Assembly: GCA_964528535.1 (NCBI GenBank) | Contig: CAZGSQ010000006.1 | Location: 1 to 64,000, forward strand | DNA from: CAINVV01 sp964528535 | Lineage (GTDB): Bacteria; Bacteroidota; Bacteroidia; Bacteroidales; Prolixibacteraceae | Direction: 5' to 3' | DNA: 64,000 nt | Shown: piece by piece, positions 52,130 through 61,740 of the stretch | Layout: the number at the start of each line of letters is the position of its first letter | Position numbering within the stretch: position 1 is the stretch's first letter | Position numbers and translations under genes: made by a program | The notes under the pieces: generated by a model | What the model was told of the DNA's origin: nothing | Databases searched by the model: none | The model's input: only the letters and a program-made list of their open reading frames with translations

Positions 52130-53347
52130 ATGAAATCAATCTATTTTACTTTTTACGCCTATTTGTTAATTGGAGGAGTGGTGTTGATCTCGTGCAGCAA
52201 AGGAGGCAATTCACCCGATGTCCCCGTTGCAAATGTGGTAACACCGGTAGTGACAATTCTTGATGTTAGTCAACCCATTACAGCAGGCAATACCACCATG
52301 CAGTTTTACTTAAATTTGGACAAATCTGCCACCACAGCAGTATCCGTAGATTATTCCTTGTCGGATGGTACTGCCATTTCACCTGCTGATTTTGCATCAT
52401 CCTCTGGAACTATAACTTTTGCGGCAGGGAAGACACAGGCGACCATTGATGTTGCAATCAAGGGAGATCCTACTAATTTGCGTCGAAACAATATTCAATT
52501 TTCGGTAACTCTAAGCAAGCCGGTGGCATGTACCATTGGAAACAACACGGCGAAAGGGACGATTCAAACTGAAGACGGAACATTTTTGCCTACCGACAAT
52601 ACTGGCTATTCAACCCCATTGTCCTACCCGGGTATGACACTTGTTTGGAATGACGAGTTTACGGGAACTAGTATTGACGCGAGTATATGGAATCAGGAAA
52701 TTGGGAATGGCAGCGGTGGTTGGGGGAATAATGAACTTGAATATTATACCAATAGTCTGAAGAACAATTTTTTATCCAATGGAAATCTGATTATTGAAGC
52801 CAGAAAAGAGGCAATCAGCGGATTTAACTACTCTTCTACCAGGATGACAACCCAAAACAAAAAGAGCATAAAATATGGTCGTATCGATATCAGAGCAAAA
52901 TTGCCAGTTAGTAAGGGTATGTGGCCGGCATTGTGGATGCTGGGCTCCAATATTACTTCTGTTGGTTGGCCTGCCTGCGGAGAAATGGATATCATGGAGC
53001 TGGTAGGTTCCAGTCCGGGGAGAGTGAGGTCAACCATGCATTGGAAGTCTGTTGCAGGAGTTCACTTATCGAGTGGAGCAGATTATAATTTGCCGTCCGG
53101 CGATTTCTCCCAACAATTTCATGTTTTTAGTATGGTTTGGAGTCAGGACCTGATTAAGAATTATGTGGATGATAAACTCGTCCTCACAGTAACCGGTGCA
53201 GATGCCGGAGCTGCCAGCTATCCATTCAACGCATCTCAATTTTTCATTTTCAATGTGGCCGTTGGTGGCGATTGGCCTGGACCACCCGATGCATCTACTC
53301 AGTTTCCACAACGGATGTTTGTTGATTACGTAAGGGTTTTTCAATAA
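52130..53347 (+). CDS. GH16 endo-beta-1,3-glucanase with Calx-beta domain (lipoprotein)
   Basis: A 405-residue predicted surface lipoprotein (VVLISCSKGGN). Residues about 35-145 form a Calx-beta-type domain (DYSLSDGTAISPADFASSSG). The rest is a GH16 laminarinase-type jelly roll. The catalytic motif is GEMDIMELVG, with nucleophile E285, D287 and acid/base E290. WNDEFTGTSIDASIWN and GNNELEYYTN are typical of the laminarinase subgroup. It should cut internal beta-1,3 bonds of laminarin-like glucan at the cell surface. A paralogue without a lipobox lies at 57351. Confidence 0.92.
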   Translation: MKSIYFTFYAYLLIGGVVLISCSKGGNSPDVPVANVVTPVVTILDVSQPITAGNTTMQFYLNLDKSATTAVSVDYSLSDGTAISPADFASSSGTITFAAGKTQATIDVAIKGDPTNLRRNNIQFSVTLSKPVACTIGNNTAKGTIQTEDGTFLPTDNTGYSTPLSYPGMTLVWNDEFTGTSIDASIWNQEIGNGSGGWGNNELEYYTNSLKNNFLSNGNLIIEARKEAISGFNYSSTRMTTQNKKSIKYGRIDIRAKLPVSKGMWPALWMLGSNITSVGWPACGEMDIMELVGSSPGRVRSTMHWKSVAGVHLSSGADYNLPSGDFSQQFHVFSMVWSQDLIKNYVDDKLVLTVTGADAGAASYPFNASQFFIFNVAVGGDWPGPPDASTQFPQRMFVDYVRVFQ

Positions 53348-53392
53348 TGAAAGTAGTACTATATCACTCTGTTAGAGATTTTATTTACTTTC

Positions 53393-54877
53393 ATGTTTAA
53401 TTTACATTTTATGCCATTGCTTCCCAGATACCGTTTGATTTTTGGTTTGATTGTCATCCTATTTTCACTGTTTGTCTTCAACTGCGCAAAAAAAAGTGAA
53501 CCTGAGCCACTACCAAAACCAAATCCGATACCGGTTCCAGTCGGAACTGGAAAATCCGATGTAGCTCTCTGGTTGACCAATCCAGATCAACAGGTCTATT
53601 TTAAGAAACAAGGCATTGTGTTGAATTTCAGCAATTCATCCAATTATAATCCGTCTATATTGGTTGATACCACCCAGACCTTCCAGTCTATGGATGGATT
53701 CGGTTTTGCACTTACAGGTGGAAGTGCTGCGCTGCTTGGACAGTTGGCCTCGGCAGAGCGGGATGGCTTGATCAGGGAGCTATTTACTTCAGATAGTACT
53801 TATATAGGCATCAATTACCTACGCATCAGCATTGGTGCTTCAGATCTCGATGCCAGTGTCTTTTCATACGATGATATGACAGGTTCACAGACTGATATAG
53901 GATTGCAACATTTCAGCATTGATCCCGACAAGGTCAATTTGATTCCAATATTGAAAGGGATCATTTCAATCAATCCTTCAATTAAAATTCTTGGTTCTCC
54001 GTGGTCGGCACCTGCATGGATGAAATCGAATCTGAGCCCCAAAGGCGGAAGTTTAAAACCAGAATACTATGGCGAGTATGCCAACTACTTCGTGAAATAT
54101 GTAAAGGCAATGGAAGCGCAAGGGATTAAAATTGATGCAATTACTCCTCAGAATGAGCCATTAAATCCCAACAACAATCCAAGCATGAGTATGTCAGCAG
54201 CAGAGCAGACTGAATTTGTTAAAAATTATTTGGGTCCTGCCTTTCAGACAGCTAACCTGTCGACAAAAATTATTCTGTATGACCATAATTGTGATGTGGC
54301 TTCCTATCCACTGGCCATCCTCGCTGATGCTGCTGCCCGGAAGTATGCTGATGGATCGGCCTTTCACCTCTATGCGGGCGATATTAGTGTGTTGACGCAG
54401 GTTCACAATGCCTATCCAGACAAGAATGTCTACTTTACAGAACAGTGGGTAGGTGGACCCAGTAACTTCGCGGGGGATTTGAAATGGCATGTAAAAAATC
54501 TGATTATTGGTGCATCCAGAAATTGGAGTAAGAATGTAATAGAATGGAATCTTGCATCTGATCCCAATTATTATCCACATACAGTTGGTGGATGTTCAAC
54601 TTGCCTGGGTGCACTTACCATAGGCACTTCTGTAAATAGAAATGTATCCTACTATATCATTGCACATGCTTCGAAATTTGTGAAGAGTGGTTCCAAAAGA
54701 ATAGCTTCGAACAATCCTGCCAATTTGTCAAACGTAGCTTTTAAAACAACCGAAGGTAAAAAAGTACTTATCGTTCTTAACGAAAGTGTATCCAACCAAT
54801 CATTTAATATCCAATTTAACGACATGATCGTGCCAACTGAATTAGCTGGAGGAGCAGTTGGAACTTATGTCTGGTAA
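53393..54877 (+). CDS. GH30 beta-glucanase/beta-glucosidase (lipoprotein)
   Basis: A 494-residue lipoprotein (LFVFNCAKKSEP, after a start at 53393 or 53411) with a proline-rich linker and a GH30 TIM barrel plus beta domain. Acid/base E255 is in ITPQNEPLNP, and nucleophile E350 in VYFTEQWVGG. SMDGFGFALTGGSA is the N-terminal family motif. GH30 members in laminarin loci cleave beta-1,6-glucose branches, which is the likely role here; glucosylceramidase-type activity is the alternative. It is clearly paralogous to the gene at 58291. Confidence 0.9.
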   Translation: MFNLHFMPLLPRYRLIFGLIVILFSLFVFNCAKKSEPEPLPKPNPIPVPVGTGKSDVALWLTNPDQQVYFKKQGIVLNFSNSSNYNPSILVDTTQTFQSMDGFGFALTGGSAALLGQLASAERDGLIRELFTSDSTYIGINYLRISIGASDLDASVFSYDDMTGSQTDIGLQHFSIDPDKVNLIPILKGIISINPSIKILGSPWSAPAWMKSNLSPKGGSLKPEYYGEYANYFVKYVKAMEAQGIKIDAITPQNEPLNPNNNPSMSMSAAEQTEFVKNYLGPAFQTANLSTKIILYDHNCDVASYPLAILADAAARKYADGSAFHLYAGDISVLTQVHNAYPDKNVYFTEQWVGGPSNFAGDLKWHVKNLIIGASRNWSKNVIEWNLASDPNYYPHTVGGCSTCLGALTIGTSVNRNVSYYIIAHASKFVKSGSKRIASNNPANLSNVAFKTTEGKKVLIVLNESVSNQSFNIQFNDMIVPTELAGGAVGTYVW

Positions 54878-54939
54878 ATCCATCTGGCTAAAGGTATTGA
54901 GTACCAAATATTTATTCTAACAACAACAACGACTTCAAG

Positions 54940-57195
54940 ATGAATTCATCAAAATCTTCAACTTTTTTGAGTCTTGCACTCTGCCTCGCTTTGCTGATTT
55001 CATGCAATCAGGAGGCAACAAAGCCTGATAAAATAGAGAGCAGGGTGAATGACTTGCTTACCAGAATGACACTGGATGAAAAAATTGGTCAAATGACCCA
55101 GGTAGATCCTGGTTTTGCGGGAGGTGAGGAACAGCTAAAGAAAGCGATCAGAGATGGTCGGTATGGCTCATTACTCAATCTTTTTGGCGTCGAACGCGTG
55201 AACGAAATTCAAAAAATTGCCATGGAAGAGAGCCGACTCGGCATCCCATTGCTAATTGGTCGGGATGTAATACATGGTTATCGGACAATTTTCCCCATTC
55301 CGCTTGGAATGGCTGCCTCCTGGAATCCGGAAATTGTAAGAAAAGCATACAGAATATCTGCAATTGAATGTTCTTCGCAGGGTATCAAATGGACTTTTGC
55401 CCCGATGATCGATATTACCTGGGATCCTCGGTGGGGAAGAATTGCTGAGGGTTGCGGAGAGGACCCCTTTCTCGCTTCGACTTTGTCGCAGGCCATGGTA
55501 AAGGGTATCCAGGGGGAGGATCTGACCGATCCAACGGCAGTTGCCGCTTGCGCCAAGCATTTTGTAGGTTATGGTTTTGCCGAGGCAGGGCGAGATTACA
55601 ATACTACTTACATTTCAGAACCGGTACTTAGAAATATAGTCCTGAAACCCTTTAAAGCTGCAAGTGATGCAGGCGCTTTAACTTTCATGTCGGGGTTCAA
55701 TGACCTCAACGGTACGCCTGCTTCGGGAAATGAATTCACCTTAAAACAAATACTTAGAAAGGAATGGGGATATCGGGGAATGGTAGTCAGCGATTGGGCT
55801 TCTATCTCAGAGATGATTTCTCATGGATTCGCTGCCAATGAAAAGGAAGCTGCTTATAAGGCTTTGAGGGCAGGAGTCGATATGGAGATGTCGAGTCAAA
55901 CTTATGCAGGTAATATCAAGACGCTTTTAAAAGAGGGGAAGATAGACCAAAAAATGGTGGATGATGCAGTCGGAAATATTTTAAGAGTTAAATTTAAACT
56001 TGGCTTGTTCGAAAATCCCTACACAAATCCGGAAGCCCAGAAACAAATATTGAATCCTGAATTTCTGGATCATGCCAGGAAAGTTGCACGCGAAAGTGCT
56101 GTCTTGCTGAAAAACAGAGCAAAAATACTTCCTCTGTCGCAGAAGATTCATTCTGTAGCGGTCATCGGTCCACTGGCAGATTCACCTCGCGACCAGCTTG
56201 GAACTTGGGTTTTCGATGGCAAAGCTGAAAATTCAGTAACGCCTCTTACAGCCATCAGGGAAGTTCTTGGAGCTGATAAGGTGAATTTTATCAAAGGTTT
56301 ACAATACAGTCGTGACAAGAATAAGAGTGATTTTGCAAAGGTAGTCGCTGTTGCCAAACAATCAGATGCTGTTGTTTTTTTTGGTGGTGAAGAGTGGATT
56401 CTTTCGGGTGAAGGCCAGTCACGTGGAGAGATAAATCTTCCTGGGGTCCAGGACGAATTGCTCGATGAATTGGCAAAAATAGGAAAACCATTGATCGTGG
56501 TCATAATGGCAGGCCGTCCACTTGCCATAGGCAATCTTCTCAACAAGGCAGATGCAGTGTTGTATGGTTGGCATGGCGGTTCGATGGCTGGCCCTGCATT
56601 GGCTGATCTGATTTTTGGTAAAGAGTCTCCTTCTGGGAAGCTGCCAGTTACCTTTGTCAAAGGTTCAGGCCAAATTCCATTTTATTATTACCACAACAAT
56701 ACCGGAAGACCTGCCTCATCCAAATTCTGGACGCCAATGGACAGTATTCCGGTTGTTAATCCTCAAAATTCCCTGGGCTATAAGTCATTCCATCTTGATT
56801 ATGGATTTACTCCGCTGTTGCCTTTTGGCTATGGATTGAGTTATACTACCTTCAGATATGGTGCCTTGAAACTTTCATCCCTGTCTATGTCAACTACAGG
56901 ATCCATCAATGTCAAAGCCTCCATCTCGAATACAGGAGCCTGTGATGCCGATGAAATTGTTCAACTTTACATTCGCGACAGGGTGGGTTCAATAACCAGA
57001 CCAGTGAAAGAACTGAAAGGATACCAAAGAATACCAATTGCACAAGGGAAAACGATAGAGGTAGAATTTCTATTGAAGGCCAAGGATTTGGAATTCTTTA
57101 ATGGGAAGGAAAATGTTATCGAACCCGGGGAATTTGATGTATGGATTGGGCCAAACTCTGCTGAAGGTTTACATGGTGAATTTACCATCCAATAA
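54940..57195 (+). CDS. GH3 beta-glucosidase (BglX-like)
   Basis: A 751-residue GH3 enzyme with a lipobox-like signal (LCLALLISCNQEAT). Domains are the TIM barrel (MTLDEKIGQMTQ, KHFVGYGFAEAGRDYN), the alpha/beta sandwich (SAVLLKNRAKILPL) and the C-terminal fibronectin III-like domain (GACDADEIVQLYIRD). The nucleophile is D285 in VVSDWAS. It should release glucose from beta-linked oligosaccharides generated by the GH16 and GH30 enzymes. The family also includes other beta-glycosidases, but the context favours beta-glucan. Confidence 0.92.
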   Translation: MNSSKSSTFLSLALCLALLISCNQEATKPDKIESRVNDLLTRMTLDEKIGQMTQVDPGFAGGEEQLKKAIRDGRYGSLLNLFGVERVNEIQKIAMEESRLGIPLLIGRDVIHGYRTIFPIPLGMAASWNPEIVRKAYRISAIECSSQGIKWTFAPMIDITWDPRWGRIAEGCGEDPFLASTLSQAMVKGIQGEDLTDPTAVAACAKHFVGYGFAEAGRDYNTTYISEPVLRNIVLKPFKAASDAGALTFMSGFNDLNGTPASGNEFTLKQILRKEWGYRGMVVSDWASISEMISHGFAANEKEAAYKALRAGVDMEMSSQTYAGNIKTLLKEGKIDQKMVDDAVGNILRVKFKLGLFENPYTNPEAQKQILNPEFLDHARKVARESAVLLKNRAKILPLSQKIHSVAVIGPLADSPRDQLGTWVFDGKAENSVTPLTAIREVLGADKVNFIKGLQYSRDKNKSDFAKVVAVAKQSDAVVFFGGEEWILSGEGQSRGEINLPGVQDELLDELAKIGKPLIVVIMAGRPLAIGNLLNKADAVLYGWHGGSMAGPALADLIFGKESPSGKLPVTFVKGSGQIPFYYYHNNTGRPASSKFWTPMDSIPVVNPQNSLGYKSFHLDYGFTPLLPFGYGLSYTTFRYGALKLSSLSMSTTGSINVKASISNTGACDADEIVQLYIRDRVGSITRPVKELKGYQRIPIAQGKTIEVEFLLKAKDLEFFNGKENVIEPGEFDVWIGPNSAEGLHGEFTIQ

Positions 57196-57350
57196 TTATG
57201 ACAAACCGTTTCTATGTTGCTGATAATATGATAATTGAATAATTTAATGCAATCATGGAAAAATTAGTTTGCTTGTTGATCGGGTGTGGAATGGCCATGA
57301 CCTAAGCTTTAAATAATCAGAACAGGAGGATTTGGGTAATCTACTCGCAA

Positions 57351-58208
57351 ATGAACCTAAAAATTGATAAACAAATGAATAGTAAGATATTGTTGTTTCT
57401 TATGTCGTTTTTGGCTTTCTACCTTCCGGGGTTTTGTAAATTTCCAGAAAAGAGATGGATATCCGAAGATCCAGCTAAAAAATATCAACTGGTATGGAGC
57501 GATGAGTTTGGTTATGCCGGATTGCCGGATCAAAATAAGTGGAGTTTTGATCAGGAGGGAAATGCCTCAGGATGGGGAAACAACGAAGCTCAATATTATA
57601 CCAAAGATCGCCTTCAAAATGCAGAAGTGAAGGGAGGATTCCTCTACATCAATGCCATCAAGGAGGATTTCCAGGGTAAAAAATATACATCAGCGCGGTT
57701 GATTACCAAGGCAAAGGGGGATTGGCTGTATGGAAGAATTGAGGTAAATGCAAAGTTGCCGGATGGCAAAGGGATGTGGCCGGCCATCTGGATGCTACCA
57801 ACCGATTGGAAATATGGTGGCTGGCCTGCCTCCGGAGAGATAGACATCATGGAAAATGTTGGTTATGACCCATGTTGGATTGTTGCTTCTGCCCACACCC
57901 AATCCTACAACCACGTTCAAGGGACACAAAAGAACAATAAGATCCTGATCGCTGATTGTTATACTAAGTTTCATCTCTACGCACTCGAGTGGGAAGCTTC
58001 CGAATACAGGATTTACGTCGACGATCAGCTCTATTTTACCTTTAAAAATGAAGCGACGGGCTTCAAGGTCTGGCCATTTGACCAGCGATTTCATCTTCTG
58101 CTCAATGTCGCTGTAGGTGGAAATTGGGGTGGGTCGAAAGGAATCGACGATACCATCTTTCCAAAGACAATGGTGGTGGATTATGTGCGGGTGTACCAAA
58201 GGCGATAA
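57351..58208 (+). CDS. GH16 beta-1,3-glucanase, single domain
   Basis: A 285-residue secreted GH16 enzyme with the catalytic motif GEIDIMENVG (E163, D165, E168 counted from the ATG at 57351; a start at 57375 is also possible). YQLVWSDEFGYAGLPD and GNNEAQYYTKDRL are the usual laminarinase features. The signal segment (ILLFLMSFLAFYLPGFC) has no convincing lipobox, so a periplasmic location is inferred, unlike the surface lipoprotein paralogue at 52130. A 156-base gap precedes it, holding only a 16-codon scrap at 57255. Confidence 0.92.
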   Translation: MNLKIDKQMNSKILLFLMSFLAFYLPGFCKFPEKRWISEDPAKKYQLVWSDEFGYAGLPDQNKWSFDQEGNASGWGNNEAQYYTKDRLQNAEVKGGFLYINAIKEDFQGKKYTSARLITKAKGDWLYGRIEVNAKLPDGKGMWPAIWMLPTDWKYGGWPASGEIDIMENVGYDPCWIVASAHTQSYNHVQGTQKNNKILIADCYTKFHLYALEWEASEYRIYVDDQLYFTFKNEATGFKVWPFDQRFHLLLNVAVGGNWGGSKGIDDTIFPKTMVVDYVRVYQRR

Positions 58209-58290
58209 TTGTTGAAAGCGCTTTTATCCGTTTTAATCCGCATGTCATTTCGAAGATATTTTTTTGCTATTGTTTAAAGAAATTTCATCC

Positions 58291-59724
58291 ATGAAAACGA
58301 TATCCTCTCTTGTGGTTGTCTTTTGCCTTCTTGCCACTCTTCAACTGAAATGTGATGCGAAGAGGCCAAATACCCTCAAACGCACCACCAAGAAGGAGGA
58401 GGTTCAGTTTTGGCTTACATCACCCTCTGCTGGGACGCTATTTCAGAAGCAGGCATCTTTATTTATGGTAAAGAAGGATCAAAGTACAATTGACCCTGTC
58501 ATTGTGGTGAATGACCAGGAGCGTTTTCAAACCATGGATGGCTTTGGGAATTGCCTGACTGATGGCAGTGCCATGTTACTTCACAAAATGAGTGGTTCGG
58601 CAAGAACTGTCTTGCTGAAGGAGTTGTTTTCAACCGATGGCAACAACATCGGGATCAGTTACCTGCGTATTTCTTTGGGCGCTTCCGATTTGAGTAGTCA
58701 ACCATATAGCTTTGATGATATACCAAATGGTGAGACTGACTTTGAACTTAAAAATTTTTCTATCGATCAAAACAGGAAAGACCTCATCCCAATTTTAAAG
58801 GAAATCTTGCAGATCAATCCCGGGATCAAAATACTTGCTTCGCCCTGGTCGGCACCTGTCTGGATGAAGACAGTTGCCAGTTTCAAGGGAGGAAGTCTGA
58901 AAAAAGAGTGTTTCGAGGTCTATTCCAAATATTTTGTCAAATACCTTGAAGAAATGAAAATGGAAGGTATAATCATTGATGCCATTACCATCCAAAATGA
59001 ACCACTTCATCCCGGCAATGTGCCAAGCATGTTGATGTTGCCTGAGGATCAGGCACAATTCATCAGTGAGAACCTGGGTCCTTCCTTTCAAACGGCAGGG
59101 CTCAAAACAAAAATCATCGTGTATGACCACAATGCCGACAAAATAGGTTACCCATTAACCATTCTCAGAGATAAGGAAGCCTCCAAATATGTGGATGGCT
59201 CTGCCTTTCATCTTTATGCCGGGAAAATGGAAGCGCTTTCAGATGTGCATAAGGAGTTCCCCAATAAGAATCTATATTTTACGGAGCAATGGATTGGAGC
59301 GCCAGGTAAATTGCAACAGGATCTGGCGTGGCACATCAAGACCCTCATCATTGGAGGTAGCCGAAACTGGTGCCGAAACGTACTCGAGTGGAACATGGCA
59401 GCTGATTCAGCCAATGACCCGCACACTACAGGAGGGTGCGACCGTTGTCTTGGAACAATAACGGTGCAAGGTGATCAGGTAATGCGAAATCCAGGCTACT
59501 ACATTCTTGCCCATGCCGCTAAATTTATCAGACCTGATGCTGTTAGAATCGCATCAAGTGAGTTAGAATCCCTGCCAAATGTTGCTTTTCAAACGAAAGA
59601 CGGTGCCAAAGTGCTTGTGGTGCTGAACGACTCAAAGGATCTCTTGAAATTTGTGATAAGCGACCATGGAATGGTAGTTCATGTAAAGCTGGATAAGGGT
59701 GCGGTAGCTACATTTGTTTGGTAG
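58291..59724 (+). CDS. GH30 beta-glucanase/beta-glucosidase, second copy
   Basis: A 477-residue GH30 enzyme with acid/base E237 in ITIQNEPLHP and nucleophile E332 in LYFTEQWIGA. It matches the first copy closely along its length (for example IGISYLRISLGASDL against IGINYLRISIGASDL), so the two arose by duplication. The ATG at 58291 (MKTISSLVVV) is chosen; the longer frame starts with TTG. The signal peptide lacks a clear lipobox, so it is probably periplasmic. It is the last enzyme gene of the locus. Confidence 0.9.
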   Translation: MKTISSLVVVFCLLATLQLKCDAKRPNTLKRTTKKEEVQFWLTSPSAGTLFQKQASLFMVKKDQSTIDPVIVVNDQERFQTMDGFGNCLTDGSAMLLHKMSGSARTVLLKELFSTDGNNIGISYLRISLGASDLSSQPYSFDDIPNGETDFELKNFSIDQNRKDLIPILKEILQINPGIKILASPWSAPVWMKTVASFKGGSLKKECFEVYSKYFVKYLEEMKMEGIIIDAITIQNEPLHPGNVPSMLMLPEDQAQFISENLGPSFQTAGLKTKIIVYDHNADKIGYPLTILRDKEASKYVDGSAFHLYAGKMEALSDVHKEFPNKNLYFTEQWIGAPGKLQQDLAWHIKTLIIGGSRNWCRNVLEWNMAADSANDPHTTGGCDRCLGTITVQGDQVMRNPGYYILAHAAKFIRPDAVRIASSELESLPNVAFQTKDGAKVLVVLNDSKDLLKFVISDHGMVVHVKLDKGAVATFVW

Positions 59725-59843
59725 GCGCGTGTTCAATCGAAATATTCGAAAAATTGATTCATTGGAAAAAATAGTCTGTTGATATTTTGAAATTATTGGA
59801 CAATCAAAGCTATAATTAGGTTTGAAAAAGAGCAAATGCCTTT

Positions 59844-59872
59844 TTGCTTCTTGTCAGAATAGTATATTTTTG
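59844..59872 (+). promoter_or_regulatory. Promoter of the small membrane-protein gene
   Basis: TTG (59844-59846), an 18-base spacer and TATTTTTG (59865-59872) fit the Bacteroidota consensus fully. The leader to the ATG at 59896 is about 17 bases. It marks the end of the beta-glucan locus. Confidence 0.65.
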
Positions 59873-59895
59873 ACTCAAACTAATTTACTGTTTCC

Positions 59896-60291
59896 ATGGA
59901 AGAAAATGATAAATTGTCACAAGAGTACACCGCCATCAAAGGTCTTCGCCTGGCAGCCAGGATTACAGGAACACTTTGGATACTTTTTTGTCTCCTTTTT
60001 TTGATAGGTTACCTGATGGAAGGGATTCAAAAAAGCGGAGGAAAATTCGTGATGCCGGGTGATTGGCTCGGTGTTGCCACTGAAGTGTTTATTTTTATCG
60101 GTCTGGGTGGCTTAATAGTTGCATACTGGCGTGAAGGGAAAGGTGGCTTGATTTCATTCGTAGCCTTCCTGTTGTCGGCAGTTTGTCTCGTAGCAGATCC
60201 TCAACTTACTTTCAGTTTTATCTTTCTGTTTCTGTTTCTTCCAACAGTTTTGTATTTGGCTTATTGGTGGGCCAGTAAAAGATCAAAATAG
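59896..60291 (+). CDS. Small four-helix membrane protein
   Basis: A 131-residue protein with four predicted membrane helices: GTLWILFCLLFLIGYLM, TEVFIFIGLGGLIVAYW, LISFVAFLLSAVCLVA and FSFIFLFLFLPTVLYLAYW. The ends are polar. No function is recognised; similar proteins occur in Bacteroidota. It has its own good promoter and converges with pncB, 17 bases away. Confidence 0.72.
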   Translation: MEENDKLSQEYTAIKGLRLAARITGTLWILFCLLFLIGYLMEGIQKSGGKFVMPGDWLGVATEVFIFIGLGGLIVAYWREGKGGLISFVAFLLSAVCLVADPQLTFSFIFLFLFLPTVLYLAYWWASKRSK

Positions 60292-60308
60292 CTCATTCTT
60301 CCTCTTAC

Positions 60309-61739
60309 TCATCCCTCATAACTCTGCTTGTGTTTGTTAATCAGATCATTGCGCATATTGAGCAATTTTTCTGAAATTCCAACTTTGTAGATGTGGGGCA
60401 TGATGAACCGTTTGTGCTCTTCTGGTAGTTGTTTTTCCCTGAGTGCCAGATATTCATGACATTCTGAAGGTGAAGGCATTTTATTCAGAATCTGGCCATT
60501 CCGGAGAACGGGTTGCAGCAATTGCTCGCACCTGAGATGACAGACCTTTGTCCGTTTGTCTGCTTGTGTGGGATGGTAGAGCCATTCACATTTTCCTGGA
60601 ATTTCATCGTCAAGTAAGATTCCATCCCGAAAGATATTTCCCTCCTCATCGAAAAAACGCCAAACCGATTTTTTCCCCGGCAGTGTATTCTTTTCTATAT
60701 TCTCGGAAATCTTCATGCTGGGTATTAAGTTGCTTTCGCACAACTTGTAAACGCCATCGAGTGATGCATCCGGCTTACCTGTTACGAGTTCTGTGCCGAC
60801 GCCAAAACCATCAATCGGCGCCAGTTGATCTTCAAGACTTTTGATGACATATTCATTCAATTGATTTGAAACGAGAATTTTAACCATCTTTAAACCCTCC
60901 TTGTCGAGCATTTTGCGTGCTTTCTTGCTTAAATATGCCAAGTCTCCACTGTCGAGCCTGATTGCAACCAGTTGAGCTCCTACCTGTGCCATCTCTTTTG
61001 CCACCAGTATTGCGTTGGGGACTCCACTTCTCAGTGTGTCATAGGTGTCAACCAACAAGATGGTGTTTTGTGGATTGATGGACGCATAGGTCCTGAACGC
61101 TGTCAATTCGTTCTCGAAACTTTGGATCCAGCTGTGTGCCATGGTGCCTGACACCGGAAGATGGTACATCCTTCCTGCTTGCACATTCGAAGTGGATGAA
61201 GCTCCTCCAAGTATCGCCGCTCGGCTGGCCTGCAGGCCACCGTAGCCGTGGGAACGGCGCAATCCAAAATCTGAAAATGGCTTACCGTTGGCTACCAATT
61301 TGATCCGGAAGGCTTTGGTAGCTATCAAAGATTGGAAATTGAGGATGTTTAATAACAAAGTTTCAATCAGTTGAGCCTCAATAAGATCGGCCTCTATACG
61401 AACGATTGGTTCATTGGGGAAGACAAGTTCGCCCTCCCTTACAGATGTGATATCGCCTTTGAAGCTAAAATCACGAAGATATGTCAGAAATTCAGGCTTT
61501 AAATCCAGGGTGCTTAAGTAAGAAATGACCTCATCGTCGTATCTAAAGGAGTGCAATTGGTCCAGGAAGTCGGCCATCCCAGCGAAAACTAAAAATCCAC
61601 CTTGAAAGGGATTGGTCCGGAAAAAATATTCAAAAACGGCTTTTTCACTTTGCTTCCCGGCAAAATAGTATCCCTGAGCCATGGAAAGTTCGTAAAAATC
61701 AGTGTACAAACCGTTGATATGTACGGATTTAGGAACCAT
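60309..61739 (-). CDS. pncB: Nicotinate phosphoribosyltransferase
   Basis: PncB converts nicotinate and PRPP (with ATP) to nicotinate mononucleotide in NAD salvage. The family motifs are GLYTDFYELSMAQGYY at the N-terminus, DFGLRRSHGYGG, SNVQAGRMYHLPVSGTMAHSW, DTYDTLRSGVPNAI and IRLDSGDL. The ATG at 61739 follows the purA stop by one base; the longer frame from 61865 overlaps purA and is rejected. The 476-residue length fits. Around its stop codon the minus strand reads TTATGAGGGATGAG, a degenerate form of the heptamer repeat unit. Confidence 0.94.
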   Translation of the reverse strand: MVPKSVHINGLYTDFYELSMAQGYYFAGKQSEKAVFEYFFRTNPFQGGFLVFAGMADFLDQLHSFRYDDEVISYLSTLDLKPEFLTYLRDFSFKGDITSVREGELVFPNEPIVRIEADLIEAQLIETLLLNILNFQSLIATKAFRIKLVANGKPFSDFGLRRSHGYGGLQASRAAILGGASSTSNVQAGRMYHLPVSGTMAHSWIQSFENELTAFRTYASINPQNTILLVDTYDTLRSGVPNAILVAKEMAQVGAQLVAIRLDSGDLAYLSKKARKMLDKEGLKMVKILVSNQLNEYVIKSLEDQLAPIDGFGVGTELVTGKPDASLDGVYKLCESNLIPSMKISENIEKNTLPGKKSVWRFFDEEGNIFRDGILLDDEIPGKCEWLYHPTQADKRTKVCHLRCEQLLQPVLRNGQILNKMPSPSECHEYLALREKQLPEEHKRFIMPHIYKVGISEKLLNMRNDLINKHKQSYEG

Positions 61740-61740
61740 C

